A stretch of DNA of 64,000 nucleotides from Albugo candida. Lineage: Eukaryota; Oomycota; Peronosporomycetes; Albuginales; Albuginaceae. The position numbers and the translations under genes are program-made. The notes beneath the pieces are model-generated. The model made no database searches, was not told where the DNA came from, and saw only the letters and a program-made list of their open reading frames with translations. The stretch's first letter is position 1. Each line of letters begins with the position of its first letter. The stretch covers positions 372,001 to 436,000 of the forward strand of contig CAJNAR010000165.1 of assembly GCA_905220665.1 (NCBI GenBank), in the 5' to 3' direction. Shown piece after piece: positions 34,041 to 45,859 of this stretch.

Positions 34041-36184
34041 TGTGCGATGTAGTGAGTAATTTGGTGTTTTTTTAAATGTTTCAAGAAGAGAGCCAGTAAA
34101 GCTTTTCCATGCTTTCTATACAGTACAGGAAATCTAGAAGCATTCCGAATTTTATAGAATTTTTACTGATTTATATCGTTTGAAGTTTCTCAACTACAAA
34201 TATTACCGCTCAAGCGGACGGTGGCTGATCGATAATAGTCCAAAGCAATGCAGCGAACCATACACTAAGTCTAAAGTATATGCAACCTCTAAAATAAGTA
34301 CTTCTGTTACATCAAAAATGTAAAAGCTGGTACTTCTCATCAAGCAGAGCAAATAAATCTGTTGATTTCTCGGTATTGTACTCTAGGTTGCAAAAAAGGT
34401 TGCTCACATTCTTGCAGCCATCACCCATGTTCAATGCGTATACTTTTAACGCATACTTTCATCTTGTGGTACAGTCTTTGAATCATATTATGACTTACTT
34501 CACTACTTCACATGTAATGAGTAGATACAATCGCCGAAATTTTCTGTGAACATTTACTATGCGGAAATGATACATTCCTATCACAACTCCTGTATTTTTT
34601 TACTCTACACACTCGTGCCAGCTCGCTTGTGATATTTCTGCTTTCCATTAAAAATTCTCGATGATTGTAAAATCCATGGATTTTTTGGGCCCTGGTGGTT
34701 TGTTCCTCACCGTACGTAATGCACACATACGTACCTCTGATAGATCATATTTTACATCAGCAATCCAGTAAAACAGACATGATCCTCACCAGAGATACAT
34801 TTTGAAACGGGTGGCCACAAAGGTAATTATGTTACTCCAGGCAGATTATACGATTACCGGAGTCAGGCTTCTATTACATTCAATCCTTCACCAGCGGCAT
34901 CTAGAACGTATTCATCACTGAAGACCGCTGCTTCTGAACTAATAAGATCGTTCGAAGTTCATCCAGTCTTTATCAGGTTATCGGTAAATAGCCTATTCTG
35001 AAAAGTCAGAAATTATCCTGGATCCATTGAGAGTGTAGGTTAAGTAGATGATGGAAGTGTCAATATTCCCACAGCATATGCAGCTGCGAAACGCTTTTCT
35101 CTTACGGCATCGATGAGTACGACTTATTTTACCATTTATTCAAGTTGCTGTTGGTTCTCTATTCGCATGCTGATACCACAAAACCTAATAATTTTCGAAA
35201 GGTGGAATGAATTTCTGCCGGCAACTTGCTTTAGGGTCTTTTACATCTAGGCGAAAGCTTCCCATTGCGTATATCTGACCAACGTTGTAGATTGAAACTG
35301 TGCAAAATAAAAGGGCAGAGTCATTTCCTATTTGAAATAGATCTACTAAGAAATCTAGGATGCCTCCAGCACGACAGAGGATACCAGTGCAAGCAGAGAC
35401 ACTTCACTTATCTAGTATCACTTTCTTGATAAATAAGACAGATTAGACAAACTTCACAATGGAATGATGTGTTCTTAATTGAAATAAGGCAAGGAAATCG
35501 AGTCTAAACTGGCTGCATGAAGTTTTGTAGATGTTCACTGCAGCAAACAATACTCCGTTATGATTGCTCATTGATCAATCTTTGAATCTATTGCTGTATG
35601 TGTAAGGTAAGCTCACCGTTCCTATTTTCCTCCAGAAAGTTGTACATATGACACCATTAATACCGTCAAAAATGCAGGATATTTTGAACTAATTGTGCTA
35701 GCTATAAGCTCGATGTGGTAGTGATTTGGTTTTGAAGAACCAGAATGCTGCATGATCATTAACAAAATAACAACAAGCACGACGACACCGTTGGCATGAT
35801 CTAAATTCTCAAAACTTTCTTGGATTGAAAAGAAGAACGGTGGTAGCAGTATTGCCAATAATGTGACACTAGAAAGGAATCTACATAACGGAATGTATGA
35901 TGAATGTTAAAACACAATTTACGGCTCGCTGGTAAGCGACTCACTCAGATGGACGAGCGGAAAACTTTGGTACGGAAACATATTCCGCTTGAAATGAAGC
36001 TAATCCAAAATTCTTCCAGGATTACTAAGCAACTATCGTGATTACTTACTCATCGTCGAGAAAACCAATCTCCAAAGCAACACTTTAAGCTTGAAAAGAA
36101 AGTCCAGTGGGGGTACGAGTCTTCCATACCTGCCATATAAAGTCTCTGGTGAAATAGACGCTCCTTTGGACTAGTGAGAAACGA
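34041..36184. other. No gene recognised
   Basis: Upstream flank of the A1-like CDS. Small frames at 34508-34726 (-) and 35622-35858 (-) are unassigned. No promoter motif can be named with confidence. Confidence 0.4.
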
Positions 36185-36412
36185 TTGAGAAGGCAACTTG
36201 ATCAATATGAAACGCTTCATCAATTCTCAATACGTTACTCCCCTATGGTAATAGTCTCAATAAATGCTCATTTCTTTGCGGAGGTATTATATAAAGAGCA
36301 AGCCATGTTGTACCAAAGGGTGTTGCAATTGCGATCGATCCATCAAAAGAGTTGTTATATCAAACAATTCTTTCTACTCATCCGTTTTTTCGGTGCAACG
36401 AGTTATCGGTGA
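36185..36412 (+). pseudogene. A1-like relic, related to the 38.2-38.75 kb copy
   Basis: Frame reads SINAHFFAEVLYKEQAMLYQ, which aligns with VIDGTRFDVLYQEANRLYAM of the relic at 38460-38753 (-), and YETLHQFSIRYSPMVIV aligns with the segment just before. The two share an ancestor and the region corresponds to the second A1 motif; the Asp-Thr-Gly here reads Asn-Ala. The fragment is short and truncated. Confidence 0.33.
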
Positions 36413-36724
36413 CGAGATTGGTCTTCGTACATAAAAACATACGATTTGCAGGCATTGCATTCGACGGTGCTTATAATTAGTTCAGTTTCTGCTCGTTATG
36501 GGACACAAACATAATTTTTTGAAAGCTTTGATGCCTGTCATGTTGCTGAAAACGAGACACATAGATAAAGCTGAAACATTGGAAGGAGCAATTCTTTTCT
36601 TCCTCTCTTTTGAAGTCAAACACCTTCAAGTCACCATCCACAGAAGAAAGCAAGTTTCTTTAATAAATAAGAGGGAAGGAGTACATAGAAGTGTTCATGT
36701 GGCTCTTTAATACCTACCTTATCT

Positions 36725-36825
36725 TCTCATAAGCTTTTGACCGTGTGAAGCTCACTTAGGCCTTGATTACAGCCTTGGGATGCAGGGATTTCCCAGGCTT
36801 CCGTTTGTGTGTGCTCAAGCCAATA
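36725..36825 (-). repeat. SINE body fragment
   Basis: Aligns by eye with 61805-61905: both hold TGACCGTGTGAA, then a CTTAGG/CTTAAG block, TTTCCCAGGC/TTTTCCAAGC, GTTTGTGTG/GTTTGGGTG and CTCAAGCC/GTCAAACC. The tRNA-like head is not recognisable next to this copy. Confidence 0.45.
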
Positions 36826-38142
36826 CCACTCTTCATCGACAAAGAAATGTGGTAATGGAGATTTCTAAGACACGTGGATGAAGAGTAGAGCATTCCGTGT
36901 ATAGTCAACTGATCTTACCGTAGCATATTCACTTTCCGGCTTCATAGTCTGATTGTGACATTTAGCATCAAATGGTGAATGTCTCTGCAGTCTCAGATGA
37001 ATGTGTAAATTTTGTCGACTACCTCCTAGACTAAACATTCTTGGCTTTTGGATACGAGGGCTTTCTCATGGTATTAGATCTTTCAGAAGTTATAGAAGCA
37101 TTTCTCACGATTCTATTTGGTGTTCAGCATATCAGCTTCTTAGCAACTAAATCATTAATGAATCTTCATGACATACTGCCACTTCCAACGGCCAGGTTTT
37201 CAGATAAGCTCGTTCTTTTTTACTTGAATAATTCCATCAGGCAATTGGTATAGAATTGACTGATGACTGAAAGAGAATCTATAGCATAGAATAGTAGCGT
37301 CCTCGACACACCGCGATAAAAATGAAGTTTCCATGATTAAGATCTTACGTGGAGGCTTCTCTGAATCGATAACACATCCCTACCACGAACACATCTTTAG
37401 TTCTCAGATTGGATCCCGATGTGCGCTCCAACACATATGGCATGATGTAATTCTAGAAGTAGTTTCTCGTGATGGACATGCGCTTTTGTTTTTTCGATCC
37501 TCTGTCGATCCAATGACCCCTCTGGATTCTCAAAAACCTCTCGGATAAAAACACACTTCTTATTGCACGTTACACTTCTCTTACATCACAAATTGGCATG
37601 CATTCGTAGATCTCTTTTATAATTTGTAATATTATCGAATATCGGTTTGAGTAGACTGTCAAAAGCACCTCAATTGTCGCGTAGAAGGAATTAGAAAACT
37701 GAAATGCCCAACGTAGCGCAATAAACTCTCACAATCGATCCCGATAAGTTAGAAAGAAGGTGATCGATGAGCTCTAGGGGAATCTTGACTCCTTGAGTAA
37801 CCTCTTGAACGCGAAATTCTAGAAGAATTTAGCACATGCGCTGTAGTAATTTCATCGTAGTTGGAGGAGCATTACTGTTATTATTCTTCTGCACTGATTT
37901 TGCTTCTAGAATGAATACGCTTTCCAAAAGTCGTGCATCACATGTTTAACTGAGGCAATCCATCAATGCCATTGCTTTGATACCTCCATTACATCAAGCT
38001 TGGAGGTAAAGCTGTAACGAATCATGGATCGCTTGAGCCATCGCTGTTGGTTAAATACAAATAGGATGGCAATAAATCGAGTCGATGAAGGAGACAGGCG
38101 TAATCATCAAAACGGTAAGCATCGAAGCGTGCGAAGGTCGGG
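36826..38142. other. No gene recognised
   Basis: Frames at 37041-37253 (+) and 37333-37548 (+) are unassigned; the former (LDLSEVIEAFLTILFGVQ) could be an A1 interlobe remnant, but the evidence is too thin. Confidence 0.35.
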
Positions 38143-38753
38143 TCACATAGGCCCCAAGCAAAACTTAAGTTGTCGTAATACCAGAACTAATAGCTCGGTT
38201 TTAAGCTTGTTTTGGCATTCGTTCAAACACAATTCGACAAGTTTTCTTCCAGACGAGTAAAGTGGATGGTCTACCGCAGAATAGTATTGAAGGTTTGGCC
38301 ACGATATTCCATTTCTCACTGACTGGTAACCTTGAGAGATTTTCACATTTAGTCAACTGTATCATTAGAAAGCATACTGAATGATGAGGTCCTACAATAA
38401 AATGACGCACTGGAGCATTGGAAATTGAGCTGCCTCGCAAAAGTTGGATAGGACTCAAGCTAGCCTCTAGAAGAAAGCGCTCTAAACGTTTTGTCTATCA
38501 TACTGAAGACATATTCCTCCATTTGCATCCCTTCCAACCCCAGCATGGCATATAGACGATTCGCTTCTTGATACAAAACGTCGAAACGAGTGCCATCAAT
38601 GACACTAAATGAGTGAAACATTAAGTTGCACAACAAAACAAGCTGAACCTGTGAAAAACGCTCATATAAAGACAACATCGTGAAAGCGTATCCCCCTTCA
38701 TAAAACGACAATCCACTCATTGAAACGGGAAATTTCCAGTGCCTTAAAGGCAT
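38143..38753 (-). pseudogene. A1-like relic, C-terminal lobe, frameshifted
   Basis: Frame 38460-38753 reads FPVSMSGLSFYEGGYAF, then SFSVIDGTRFDVLYQEAN, fitting the second A1 motif AVIDTGTxxxxL with one residue lost (D-G-T). After a stop and frameshift the minus strand reads ESYPTFARQLN (usual YPTFxFxL), FIVGPHHSVC, and in mixed frames EKWNIVAKPS / GQTF followed by IHFTRLEEN, like the WxILGQTFxxxxxxxFDxExxxI end. Frames 38201-38458 and 38143-38346 carry these parts. Relatedness to 36185-36412 supports a real family. Confidence 0.42.
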
Positions 38754-40411
38754 TTGAATAATAGATACTCATTTCTTCAATTAATTTTCCAGCAAGTAAA
38801 GATAGCAGTACAGTTTTCCATTATATATAGATACTTGAGATATTTTGATAATAATATCGATGACGGAATCCATCACCGACCTCGTTGCGAAAAGCTTGCA
38901 TGGAAATGCTTTGGACAAGGAAGAACATAACCGAGACCCATGACTGCGTTGTTTGTGTTACCTGACCGAACAGTCTTCATTCCAGACCCATTGCTCACCA
39001 GCAACACCCTGATTGTTCCATTTGCTCCCGGTCAACGGAGAATGGAGGTACTGTTGCTCGTGATTCTGAGATTACTTTCTCGAATGCTACAACTTGTTGC
39101 ACGGACTGATGGCAAGTAAGAAGACAGAAGCCGAATAAGCAAGAAGGAAGCAATCGAATAAATATTTCGTACTTCTCAATGTCTAGTTTCAGGGAAATCT
39201 TCAATCCGGGTATTCTAGAAAATCTAGAATATAATATTGATCTTCCACAGCACCCGAGCTCTATAGCATGTACCTAGATAGTAAGTCTTTTCGAGACTGG
39301 GATCCTCGCATAACGCGAGAAGAATTCGAATAGAGCGTCAGAATGTGACCGTGTGGTCATTGAGATAGACATTTACGCTCATATCAGACCAAATATAATA
39401 ATAAGATACCAGTGCATGAATCAATGAAGAGAATTTTAGAAGGATCTTGCCATTCGTGGAGAACAAATAATCACTGCTTCATGCTCCCCACTTTCCAAAT
39501 TGACCAATACGTTAGAAAACGATCCAAAACACATCTGCTTGGAGAATTTCAGTAACCATTTAGCCTTTCACTGGCTGCTTCACTTGGTACCTCTAGTCAA
39601 ATTCAGTCACATATCAGCCTCAAGAAGATGGCCAATGAAATTTCATGTAGACATGAGACTACAGCTGTTTGAAACCAAAATTCACTCAAAACTGACACAT
39701 TATAAAGTTGACAAGGCTGCTTAATTCTTCAAATTACTGTTTGAGACATCCACGAATAGAGATCAATGAAGAATGAACTATGTAACAGCGCTCGTAGCAC
39801 GTAATTGTGTGGGACATCAATTTAATTTGACATTATACAACTTTGGAAGATCCAAAAGATTTTTGATAGCGTCAGTCACGCGCTAAATCTTTTCGAATTT
39901 ATTCTGTCTTACTTAAGTCCCATCTGTCTATCGTTCTAAAGGAGCACATTCTTTCTGTCCTGGCCGCCGCAACCCATTCGTTTTTTGACAGCTTCATTCG
40001 AAGAACATTCCAGCTCGTTGAACTTTAACAAATTTGTAAAAGAACTGGGAGGCTGCCTTTTCTTGTCTCACATCAATCTTATTCTGCCTAAAAGCTAGTA
40101 AACTTATCAGATCAGTTTTTTCGCGTTTAACCGTCATCATGCATCTCTATCAAGAACTATTTATGTGCCATTTCACCTTCTGTACGGCTCCGTTCAAATG
40201 ACATGATGGCTTCGTGTGCATATAAGCTTTTCAAACAAGCTAGTCATCCAACTTATGTGATTTTGAACTCTTCGACTATCCGATGCTATTGCAATTCCGA
40301 TACACCGGTTCCGGCTTATTATCGATAAAGTGATGCTTCACGACACTTGCATTCACAGCTTGATAAATTGCTATACTTTGCACTCAATAAGCTCCTAGCT
40401 TATGTGGTAAT
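38754..40411. other. No gene recognised
   Basis: Only small frames at 38995-39204 (-) and 39500-39724 (+), neither assignable. No repeat or RNA signature. Confidence 0.4.
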
Positions 40412-40738
40412 GTGTCCAAATCATCATTCTTCCTTCTACTCATTCTCTTTATGGGAAAGGTTTTGCCTTTGAACCAAGACTCTCCCAGTGATCCACTTGA
40501 TACACCCGCCTCCATTCAACAGAAACAAGTCTCGGGACGGTACTTCTATGCCAGAGTGCAGTACATTGCTCTGCAGTTCGATCAGAGCCGTCCAAATCCT
40601 TCCATTTTTCATATATATTGTGTAACTCATTATAGCCGCAGTCACCACTTCGATCTCAACCGCCTTAGAAACAAGCTCAATTCGGAGGATAGAATTTCTA
40701 CTATGAGATACTTAAATAGATCTGTCTGGATCTTATGA
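40412..40738 (+). pseudogene. Secreted ORF, possible A1 N-lobe relic
   Basis: A 108-codon frame whose start MSKSSFFLLLILFMGKVLPL is a convincing signal peptide, followed by a Pro/Ser/Asp-rich stretch like a short pro-region. GRYFYARVQYIALQFDQSRP (about 43-62) and CVTHYSRSHHFDLNRL resemble YYxxVxIGxxxQxFDTGSxxxxxxxxxCxxxxxxHxFDxxxS with DTG changed to DQS. The frame stops at 40738 before a flap. A possible second-lobe fragment lies at 42193-42474 on the same strand, beyond an AT-rich repeat block. It could instead be a small secreted protein of its own. Confidence 0.35.
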
Positions 40739-42192
40739 TATGCTTTCTACAAATCGGTTCAGTTTTCGAAATGTTCTCAAAGTGATATTTGTATAAATGA
40801 CGGAGTAGATAATATATTATTCTTTATAGGAGATTTTTTATTGCTAGTATAATTGTAATCACTTTTATAATATCAGGTTGAATAGGTGTACTCCCAATTA
40901 ATTAAATTCACGAAACATCTGCTCAAGGAAATAGGAATTTTATTGGGGTTTTGATATCCTCACAACTTCTCTTCCAATTATATCATGCACAGTTAAATTA
41001 TTACTCCCCAAACTTTTTCTTTCTTGGAAATGAAATAAATGAAATTCATATTTCTAATCGATTACCTGTAAACACACCCTGAATTGTTGGTCCCACAACA
41101 CAAGGAATTATTTAGGGTACTGATCTCCCCACAAATTTTTTTATAACATATTATTTTAAAATCACATTTCAGCATGCCTACTTTGATCATTACTCCCACA
41201 ACTGTTTTGAAAAAGAATAATTTTACATTTCTAGTTAATCAAAGTCACTTACGTCTAATTTTAGTCACATAGATACCTTCAACTGAGCTAAACACTCGCC
41301 TTTGAAAGACGATTCTTCGTCGCCTTGGTGAGCTATAATGCGTCGTTATACACCAACGCCCCAAAAAATGTATTACGTAAGGTTGTCCTGGATCTGATCT
41401 AGCCAAAAGTTATGTTCCCCACAGGTGAAGCGGTAGTGCAAAATTGCGTCTAGCTGAGGAATTTTGCATGATTTTGTAGTTAAAAAGATTGCCAGCGATT
41501 ACTTTTTAAATTTAAAGGTGTTATCTCTTTTCCATTTGCTAGTGTGGTATAGGGCATAAAGGAAGTTCCAGATCCATCTTCTCTTTAAACACCACTGATC
41601 TGGAATAGCAGGTAGCTGCAAGGATAGCTCCCTCAGGAGAAGCAAACGAGTTGTGCATTATTTATTGATTGTAATTACTTTTACATTGTGACAGTGTGTA
41701 TAGCATAGTATATTAGTCGGAATTACTTATAGCACGCATAGATAATATCCATGGAAGGAGGAGGAATTTCATGAAAAATTATAGAATCTGCAGTGCAACA
41801 ATCGGAGCCGTTCTTCCAACCGATCTCATAGTGATTAGAAAACCAGTTGGCCTTTCATAGATCGTGCTTCAGAATGAATAATTTAAAAGCCAATTTATTG
41901 TGAGGGGTGTAATTATAAAATTTCTGGATCATACAGGTGGTAACGCTCCTTTCCAAGTTCATCACTTATATCAGATGATGTGCGACAACGTACAGAATGA
42001 AGTTGCTCAATCATCAGGAACAATCTCATGAGGTAGGCAGTGAGGAGCAACGAGTGACGATATCAGCAATTTCAAATACGGCCAATTCCTAACGTATTCC
42101 ACCACCAGGTTTATAATACAGTCCTAATCTACTTCTAGTTCACTTTTCAACTTTCGTCATCAATTCGACGTGTTCGCGTTTGTGCGCCACAA
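40739..42192. other. AT-rich block with diverged repeats, no gene
   Basis: No open frame over 60 codons. Contains the diverged tandem repeat described at 40862-41245. The rest (41246-42192) shows nothing recognisable. Confidence 0.45.
40862..41245. repeat. Diverged tandem repeat, about 180-bp period
   Basis: Segment 40930-41060 aligns with 41105-41245: GGAATTTTATTGGGG / GGAATTATTTAGGG, GATATCCTCACAA / GATCTCCCCACAA, ATTACTCCCCAAACTTTTT / ATTACTCCCACAACTGTTTT, and ATATTTCTAATCGATTA / ACATTTCTAGTTAATCA. The start of a further unit is faint near 40862. Old and imperfect. Confidence 0.4.
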
Positions 42193-42474
42193 ATGGTTTT
42201 AATGGTCGATGCAGCTCCCACCTGTCAAAAGATACACTTAGCGCATGATAAAAGCACAGCGAGCCGAGACATTGCCATTTTAATGTCATCCGATGACCCA
42301 ACAATAGGTGACTTAGACGAAATCACCTTGATTCTGGGAGGAAGTCATAATCGCTTTAGATTCTCCATGATCCCGAAGGATCCTCATCACATATATAGAT
42401 CCAGTCAAAATCCCTCTCATCAATTTAGCGCGGTATTTATATTTATTTGTTTTCCGAAGGAGTTGTGGGACTAA
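42193..42474 (+). pseudogene. Unassigned ORF, faint A1 C-lobe resemblance
   Basis: A 93-codon frame. GDLDEITLILGGSHNRFRF resembles the LPxIxFxLGGxxFxF strand of A1 C-lobes, followed by a possible PxDYxI (PKDPHHIY). No DTG or WILG block. Same strand as the secreted ORF at 40412-40738, so both could be parts of one disrupted gene. Low confidence; could be chance. Confidence 0.2.
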
Positions 42475-43087
42475 TATATGAATAGGCACAATGTAATTCG
42501 AATTTGAAAATTAAAGTATGTGGAGGATATAAATTACCCCTTGTATGATTGAAATAGGTCAACTCATTATCACGCGATATAAAGTCAGCGGCGATATTCT
42601 TAAAATGCAATTTCACATAGAGTCCTATACCGCGGAAAGTTCTTCCATCCAAACTTTCCTAGATACCTCAGGATTTGCGCTCGCACAACGTTTGGAGATA
42701 CAAAAATAAGTGAACTCGCGTTGTATTTTCACATTCATTACAAGAAAGCGGGAGCTTTTGAATGAACCTGAATAGGTGTCCATCAGACGCACCTAGGTAA
42801 ACCTTAGTATGAGCGAAATGCGATCGATGGAATGATAGGCGACTCGCGCTGCCAATAATCCGTAGTCTAAGCACTTCTTCGATAGAAAGATGCAGTCGAA
42901 GTTTTTGCACGATAACGTAGTCACTCTAATCGAGAAGCTCCTCCACAGCCAAAACGTTATATTGTGTTGCACAATTGATAGAAGCTCAATTTATATATTT
43001 ATTTAACATCAACGTGACTGCACTTGATAAGTTTATGGCCTTAAAGCCAATTGAATTGTCTGAATTGCAAGATACTTAGCATGTAGC

Positions 43088-43286
43088 TGTTAAGCTTCCA
43101 GCAACGCTGCAAAATATATAGAATGAGCGCAACCCACGACCTCAAATGTCTAATGAGAAAGGGTGAGTATAAAATAATGGTATTTAAAACCTATTCCTTT
43201 GCCTAGATACAAAATGCTGTGGAGTCTACGCATCAAAATAAATACAACGGACGCGGTTCTAGCTTCATCGAACCGAATTCCCAACA
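43088..43286 (-). repeat. Copia-3 3' LTR
   Basis: TGTTAAGC... to ...CCCAACA, 199 bp, aligned with 54594-54782 through CCAGCAACGCTGCAAA, GAGCGCAA, GTCTACGCATCA/ATCTACGCATCA and GAACCGA(A/G)T. The inner side carries a purine tract, as a minus-strand 3' LTR should. Confidence 0.75.
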
Positions 43287-43293
43287 CTCTCCC
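43287..43293 (-). promoter_or_regulatory. Copia-3 polypurine tract
   Basis: GGGAGAG on the minus strand directly before the LTR start TGTTGGG. Same arrangement as in Copia-2. Confidence 0.6.
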
Positions 43294-43416
43294 ATCAAAT
43301 GCAGTAGCTTTCCTTCCATTTCATTCATCATAGTCCAACGACTGTCCAGACACGGTTCATTTCGATTTAAATGTCTTCCTAGATGTTCACAGAGTCCAGA
43401 AAGACTTCTTAGATCC

Positions 43417-44796
43417 TCAAGGCGTGGTGCTGCGAGTGCTGTCGTCTTGAACCCGAAGTCGTACTACATTTTCCAGGTGCCCTGACATCAAAACGACGCT
43501 TTCCAGTTGAATTTTTATTCGCACGTCAACATGGTTAGCCTTTGCTGACGAACCACCTCCCCGGATCTGCTTTAGTGACGCCCTATTATATGAAGACAAA
43601 ATCACAGGTTGTTTGCATTACAAACCAATCTCACAAAATAATCGCGTATTCCAAAAATTTCCACGACTGCAGAAGGCGCCGCGGTCAAAAGAGGACAGCA
43701 ACACAGCGCCTTGTTTTCTTGGCATCCACGACAGTAGAATTTTATCAGAAGCGATCCAGCCACCATTAACCGATTTTTCTCCATCTGGTCCGGATCTACA
43801 TCAACATCGCTGTAGCCAAGAATTTGCAGTCTATACACATTCAGTATTTTCTTCATTCATTAAAAATTACATTGTTTTGGTACCTTGTGAATAACTCGCA
43901 ACACCTACGCCTGAATTATAGTCACCCAACCTTGTAGATTGCGTATTTCTGAATAATCTGTCCACCGTGTACGATATATCTGGTCTGCTGTATCTAGAAA
44001 GCCAGATCAAGCTTCCTACCGTGAGTAAAAGCTCTAAATCGTGGCTGTTCTCTCTAAGTTTTTGCAAAAAAATTTCACATTCTCAAGTTGAGAGTTGCTT
44101 GATCAGGCATCGATCACAGTACGAACGAGAAATACCTCCTCCAACCCATTTCCTCAAACATTTTACGGATAATGACTCAGTGGTCAGTGCAGCACCCATC
44201 TTCATCGTCATAAGTGATGAGAATTGTCAAAAAAACGTTTTTTTTAGCGCATAGATCCTTGAAGGACCATTACTTTAGGTCACCAGAATACACACTTACC
44301 AGATGTAACTACGTCTCTATCACATTAGAATCGTCTATGTATACCCTCAAAACTACGAGATTTTTATTCGTTTATTCTCAATACGCACACGTACCCGTGA
44401 GGAGCTGTGTGAAATACAAGCTCTTCATTTTCTTATGCAGCATCTCGCTATACAAATGTCTTGCTTATTTCAACCCGACTAGCGCCTTCCGCAATTCTAG
44501 AGCGTGACCGTTTGAACTGCCCAGGCATTGCAGCACTTAAAAGTATTATTATAAATCTTTGCGTTATGCGAAGGAGAAATTCAAAATTTAGGTTCTTTCT
44601 CTGCTTTTCACATATGCATTCGGCATTTCTCCGTGCTTTTTTAGAATTTTCCATTTTTTATACTAGGCACTCGTCATCATCATAACTGCGGAAAAAATTG
44701 ATGCTGTAATCGTGAGAAAAACGTTGCTCGTTTCCAAAGGATTCCAGAATGGCCTTGTAGTAGTATTCACGTTCACCATTTAAAAGTCTTTTGCTT
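43417..44796 (-). pseudogene. Copia-3 reverse transcriptase and RNase H
   Basis: Frame 43867-44067 reads LLLTVGSLIWLSRYSRPDIS then YTVDRLFRNTQS, the end of Copia RT (VGSLMYLxxxTRPDIxYxVxxLSR). Frame 43602-43856 reads LQILGYSDVDVDPDQMEKNR (RNase H start, GYSDADW), and 43417-43605 reads SSAKANHVDVRIKIQLESV (usual AKHIDVRxHF). The 730 bp between 44067 and 44796 is the right length for the RT core; near 44210-44233 a frame reads LITYDDED where LLxYVDDM is expected. Frameshifts and stops throughout. Confidence 0.75.
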
Positions 44797-45173
44797 TTAA
44801 AAACTCACGTGGACGACAGACTGTAAGCATCCTCCGTCAGTCGAGCCACGTTCGAGACCCTGTTTTCTTCTATCAGATAAAGCTCTGCTTTCATGGCCGT
44901 TTTTCCAAGCACTTATCTGCGTTCCGCGAAAAGCTTCGCCGTAGGTATTTGGGTCCGATTCATGTGCGGTGTTCACAACTACAAAAAAATACCGCATCTT
45001 CTGCAGACCTCTCTTGGGAACTCCACTTTTTTCTCCGTGTGCTGAGCACGTGACCGGCGTTTCTCAATTCCAATTCTATTGCTAATTTTTCCTCGCACGC
45101 GCCTTGGTTTATATAGCCACTCCTTGATCCTATACAAAACTTTCTTAAATTGATCATTCTTATCAACGTTCAA
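44797..45173 (-). pseudogene. Copia-3 integrase-RT linker and RT start
   Basis: Frame 44797-44997 reads SDPNTYGEAFRGTQISAWKN then GHESRALSDRRK, matching the Copia RT entry (EPxTYxEALxxPxxxxWxxAMxEExxALxxN). Frames 44960-45166 and 44979-45173 are basic linker sequence upstream. The element is cut off before the integrase core. Confidence 0.75.
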
Positions 45174-45282
45174 AGTCTCGAACTTCGTGACTCGATGTAA
45201 TTAGTACAACTCGGTTCTTCGACAGCTACACGGAGTATCCCTCTGTGTATTATTCAATTCCCACATTAAAACCGGAAATCAC

Positions 45283-45368
45283 GTTGCATTATGATTACGT
45301 TGCATTATGATAACGTTGCATTATGATTACGTTGCATCATGATTACGTTGCATTATGATAACGTTGAT
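45283..45368. repeat. 16-bp tandem repeat, 5.4 units; LINE 3' tail
   Basis: Units start at 45283, 45299, 45315, 45331 and 45347, each ACGTTGCATTATGAT(T/A), with one CATCATG variant, then ACGTTG. They sit at the 3' end of the minus-strand LINE, and a degenerate version occurs at the same place in the second LINE (about 61982-62010). Confidence 0.9.
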
Positions 45369-45859
45369 TTCCAAATTGCCAGCTAGGTTAAATGAAAAAA
45401 AGTCAAAAAAAAATCAAAACTAGCATTTGGACGAGCGGCCAAGTTAAGTGTGTCAGTCTGGTTGCACTATATCGACGGGCTCTCCATGCGACCGCTGGTG
45501 AGAGTGGAAAGCGGTAAAACCTTGAAAAAGAATAAAGAGCCCTAGAGAGATGGGTGCCGAATTGGGCTGTTGGAGATTGTGGAAGGGTTGAGGAGGCAAA
45601 TACCATGACATTGTGGCGGAAGGTAGCTTTGACCTGGTGTAGAACAAACGTAGGGCTGGTGGGAGAAATGGGATAACGACGATGATTCAGTTGAAGCCAT
45701 AGTGCTCGAATTGTAAAGCCCGTCAGACAGTGTAGGAGAGGGAATATGATGTGATGTTCAACATGGTCTGATACTGTGGTCGCAGGTTGATATCTTCTTA
45801 GAAGAGAAGACAGTTCCGATCGAAAGGTGCAGAATAAATACAGCTAAAAGGGTGTAGTT

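Larger units (their letters stand above)
43088..45173 (-). mobile_element. Copia-3: 5'-truncated Ty1/Copia element
   Basis: Minus-strand Copia relic keeping the integrase-RT linker, RT, RNase H, polypurine tract and 3' LTR. Gag, protease and most of integrase are absent. The element runs up to a LINE tail repeat at 45283 on the right; no second LTR was found there. Confidence 0.8.

Noticed and set aside
45283..45368. CRISPR array
   Set aside because: The 16-bp units are contiguous with no spacers, and the genome is eukaryotic; it is a tandem tail of a LINE.
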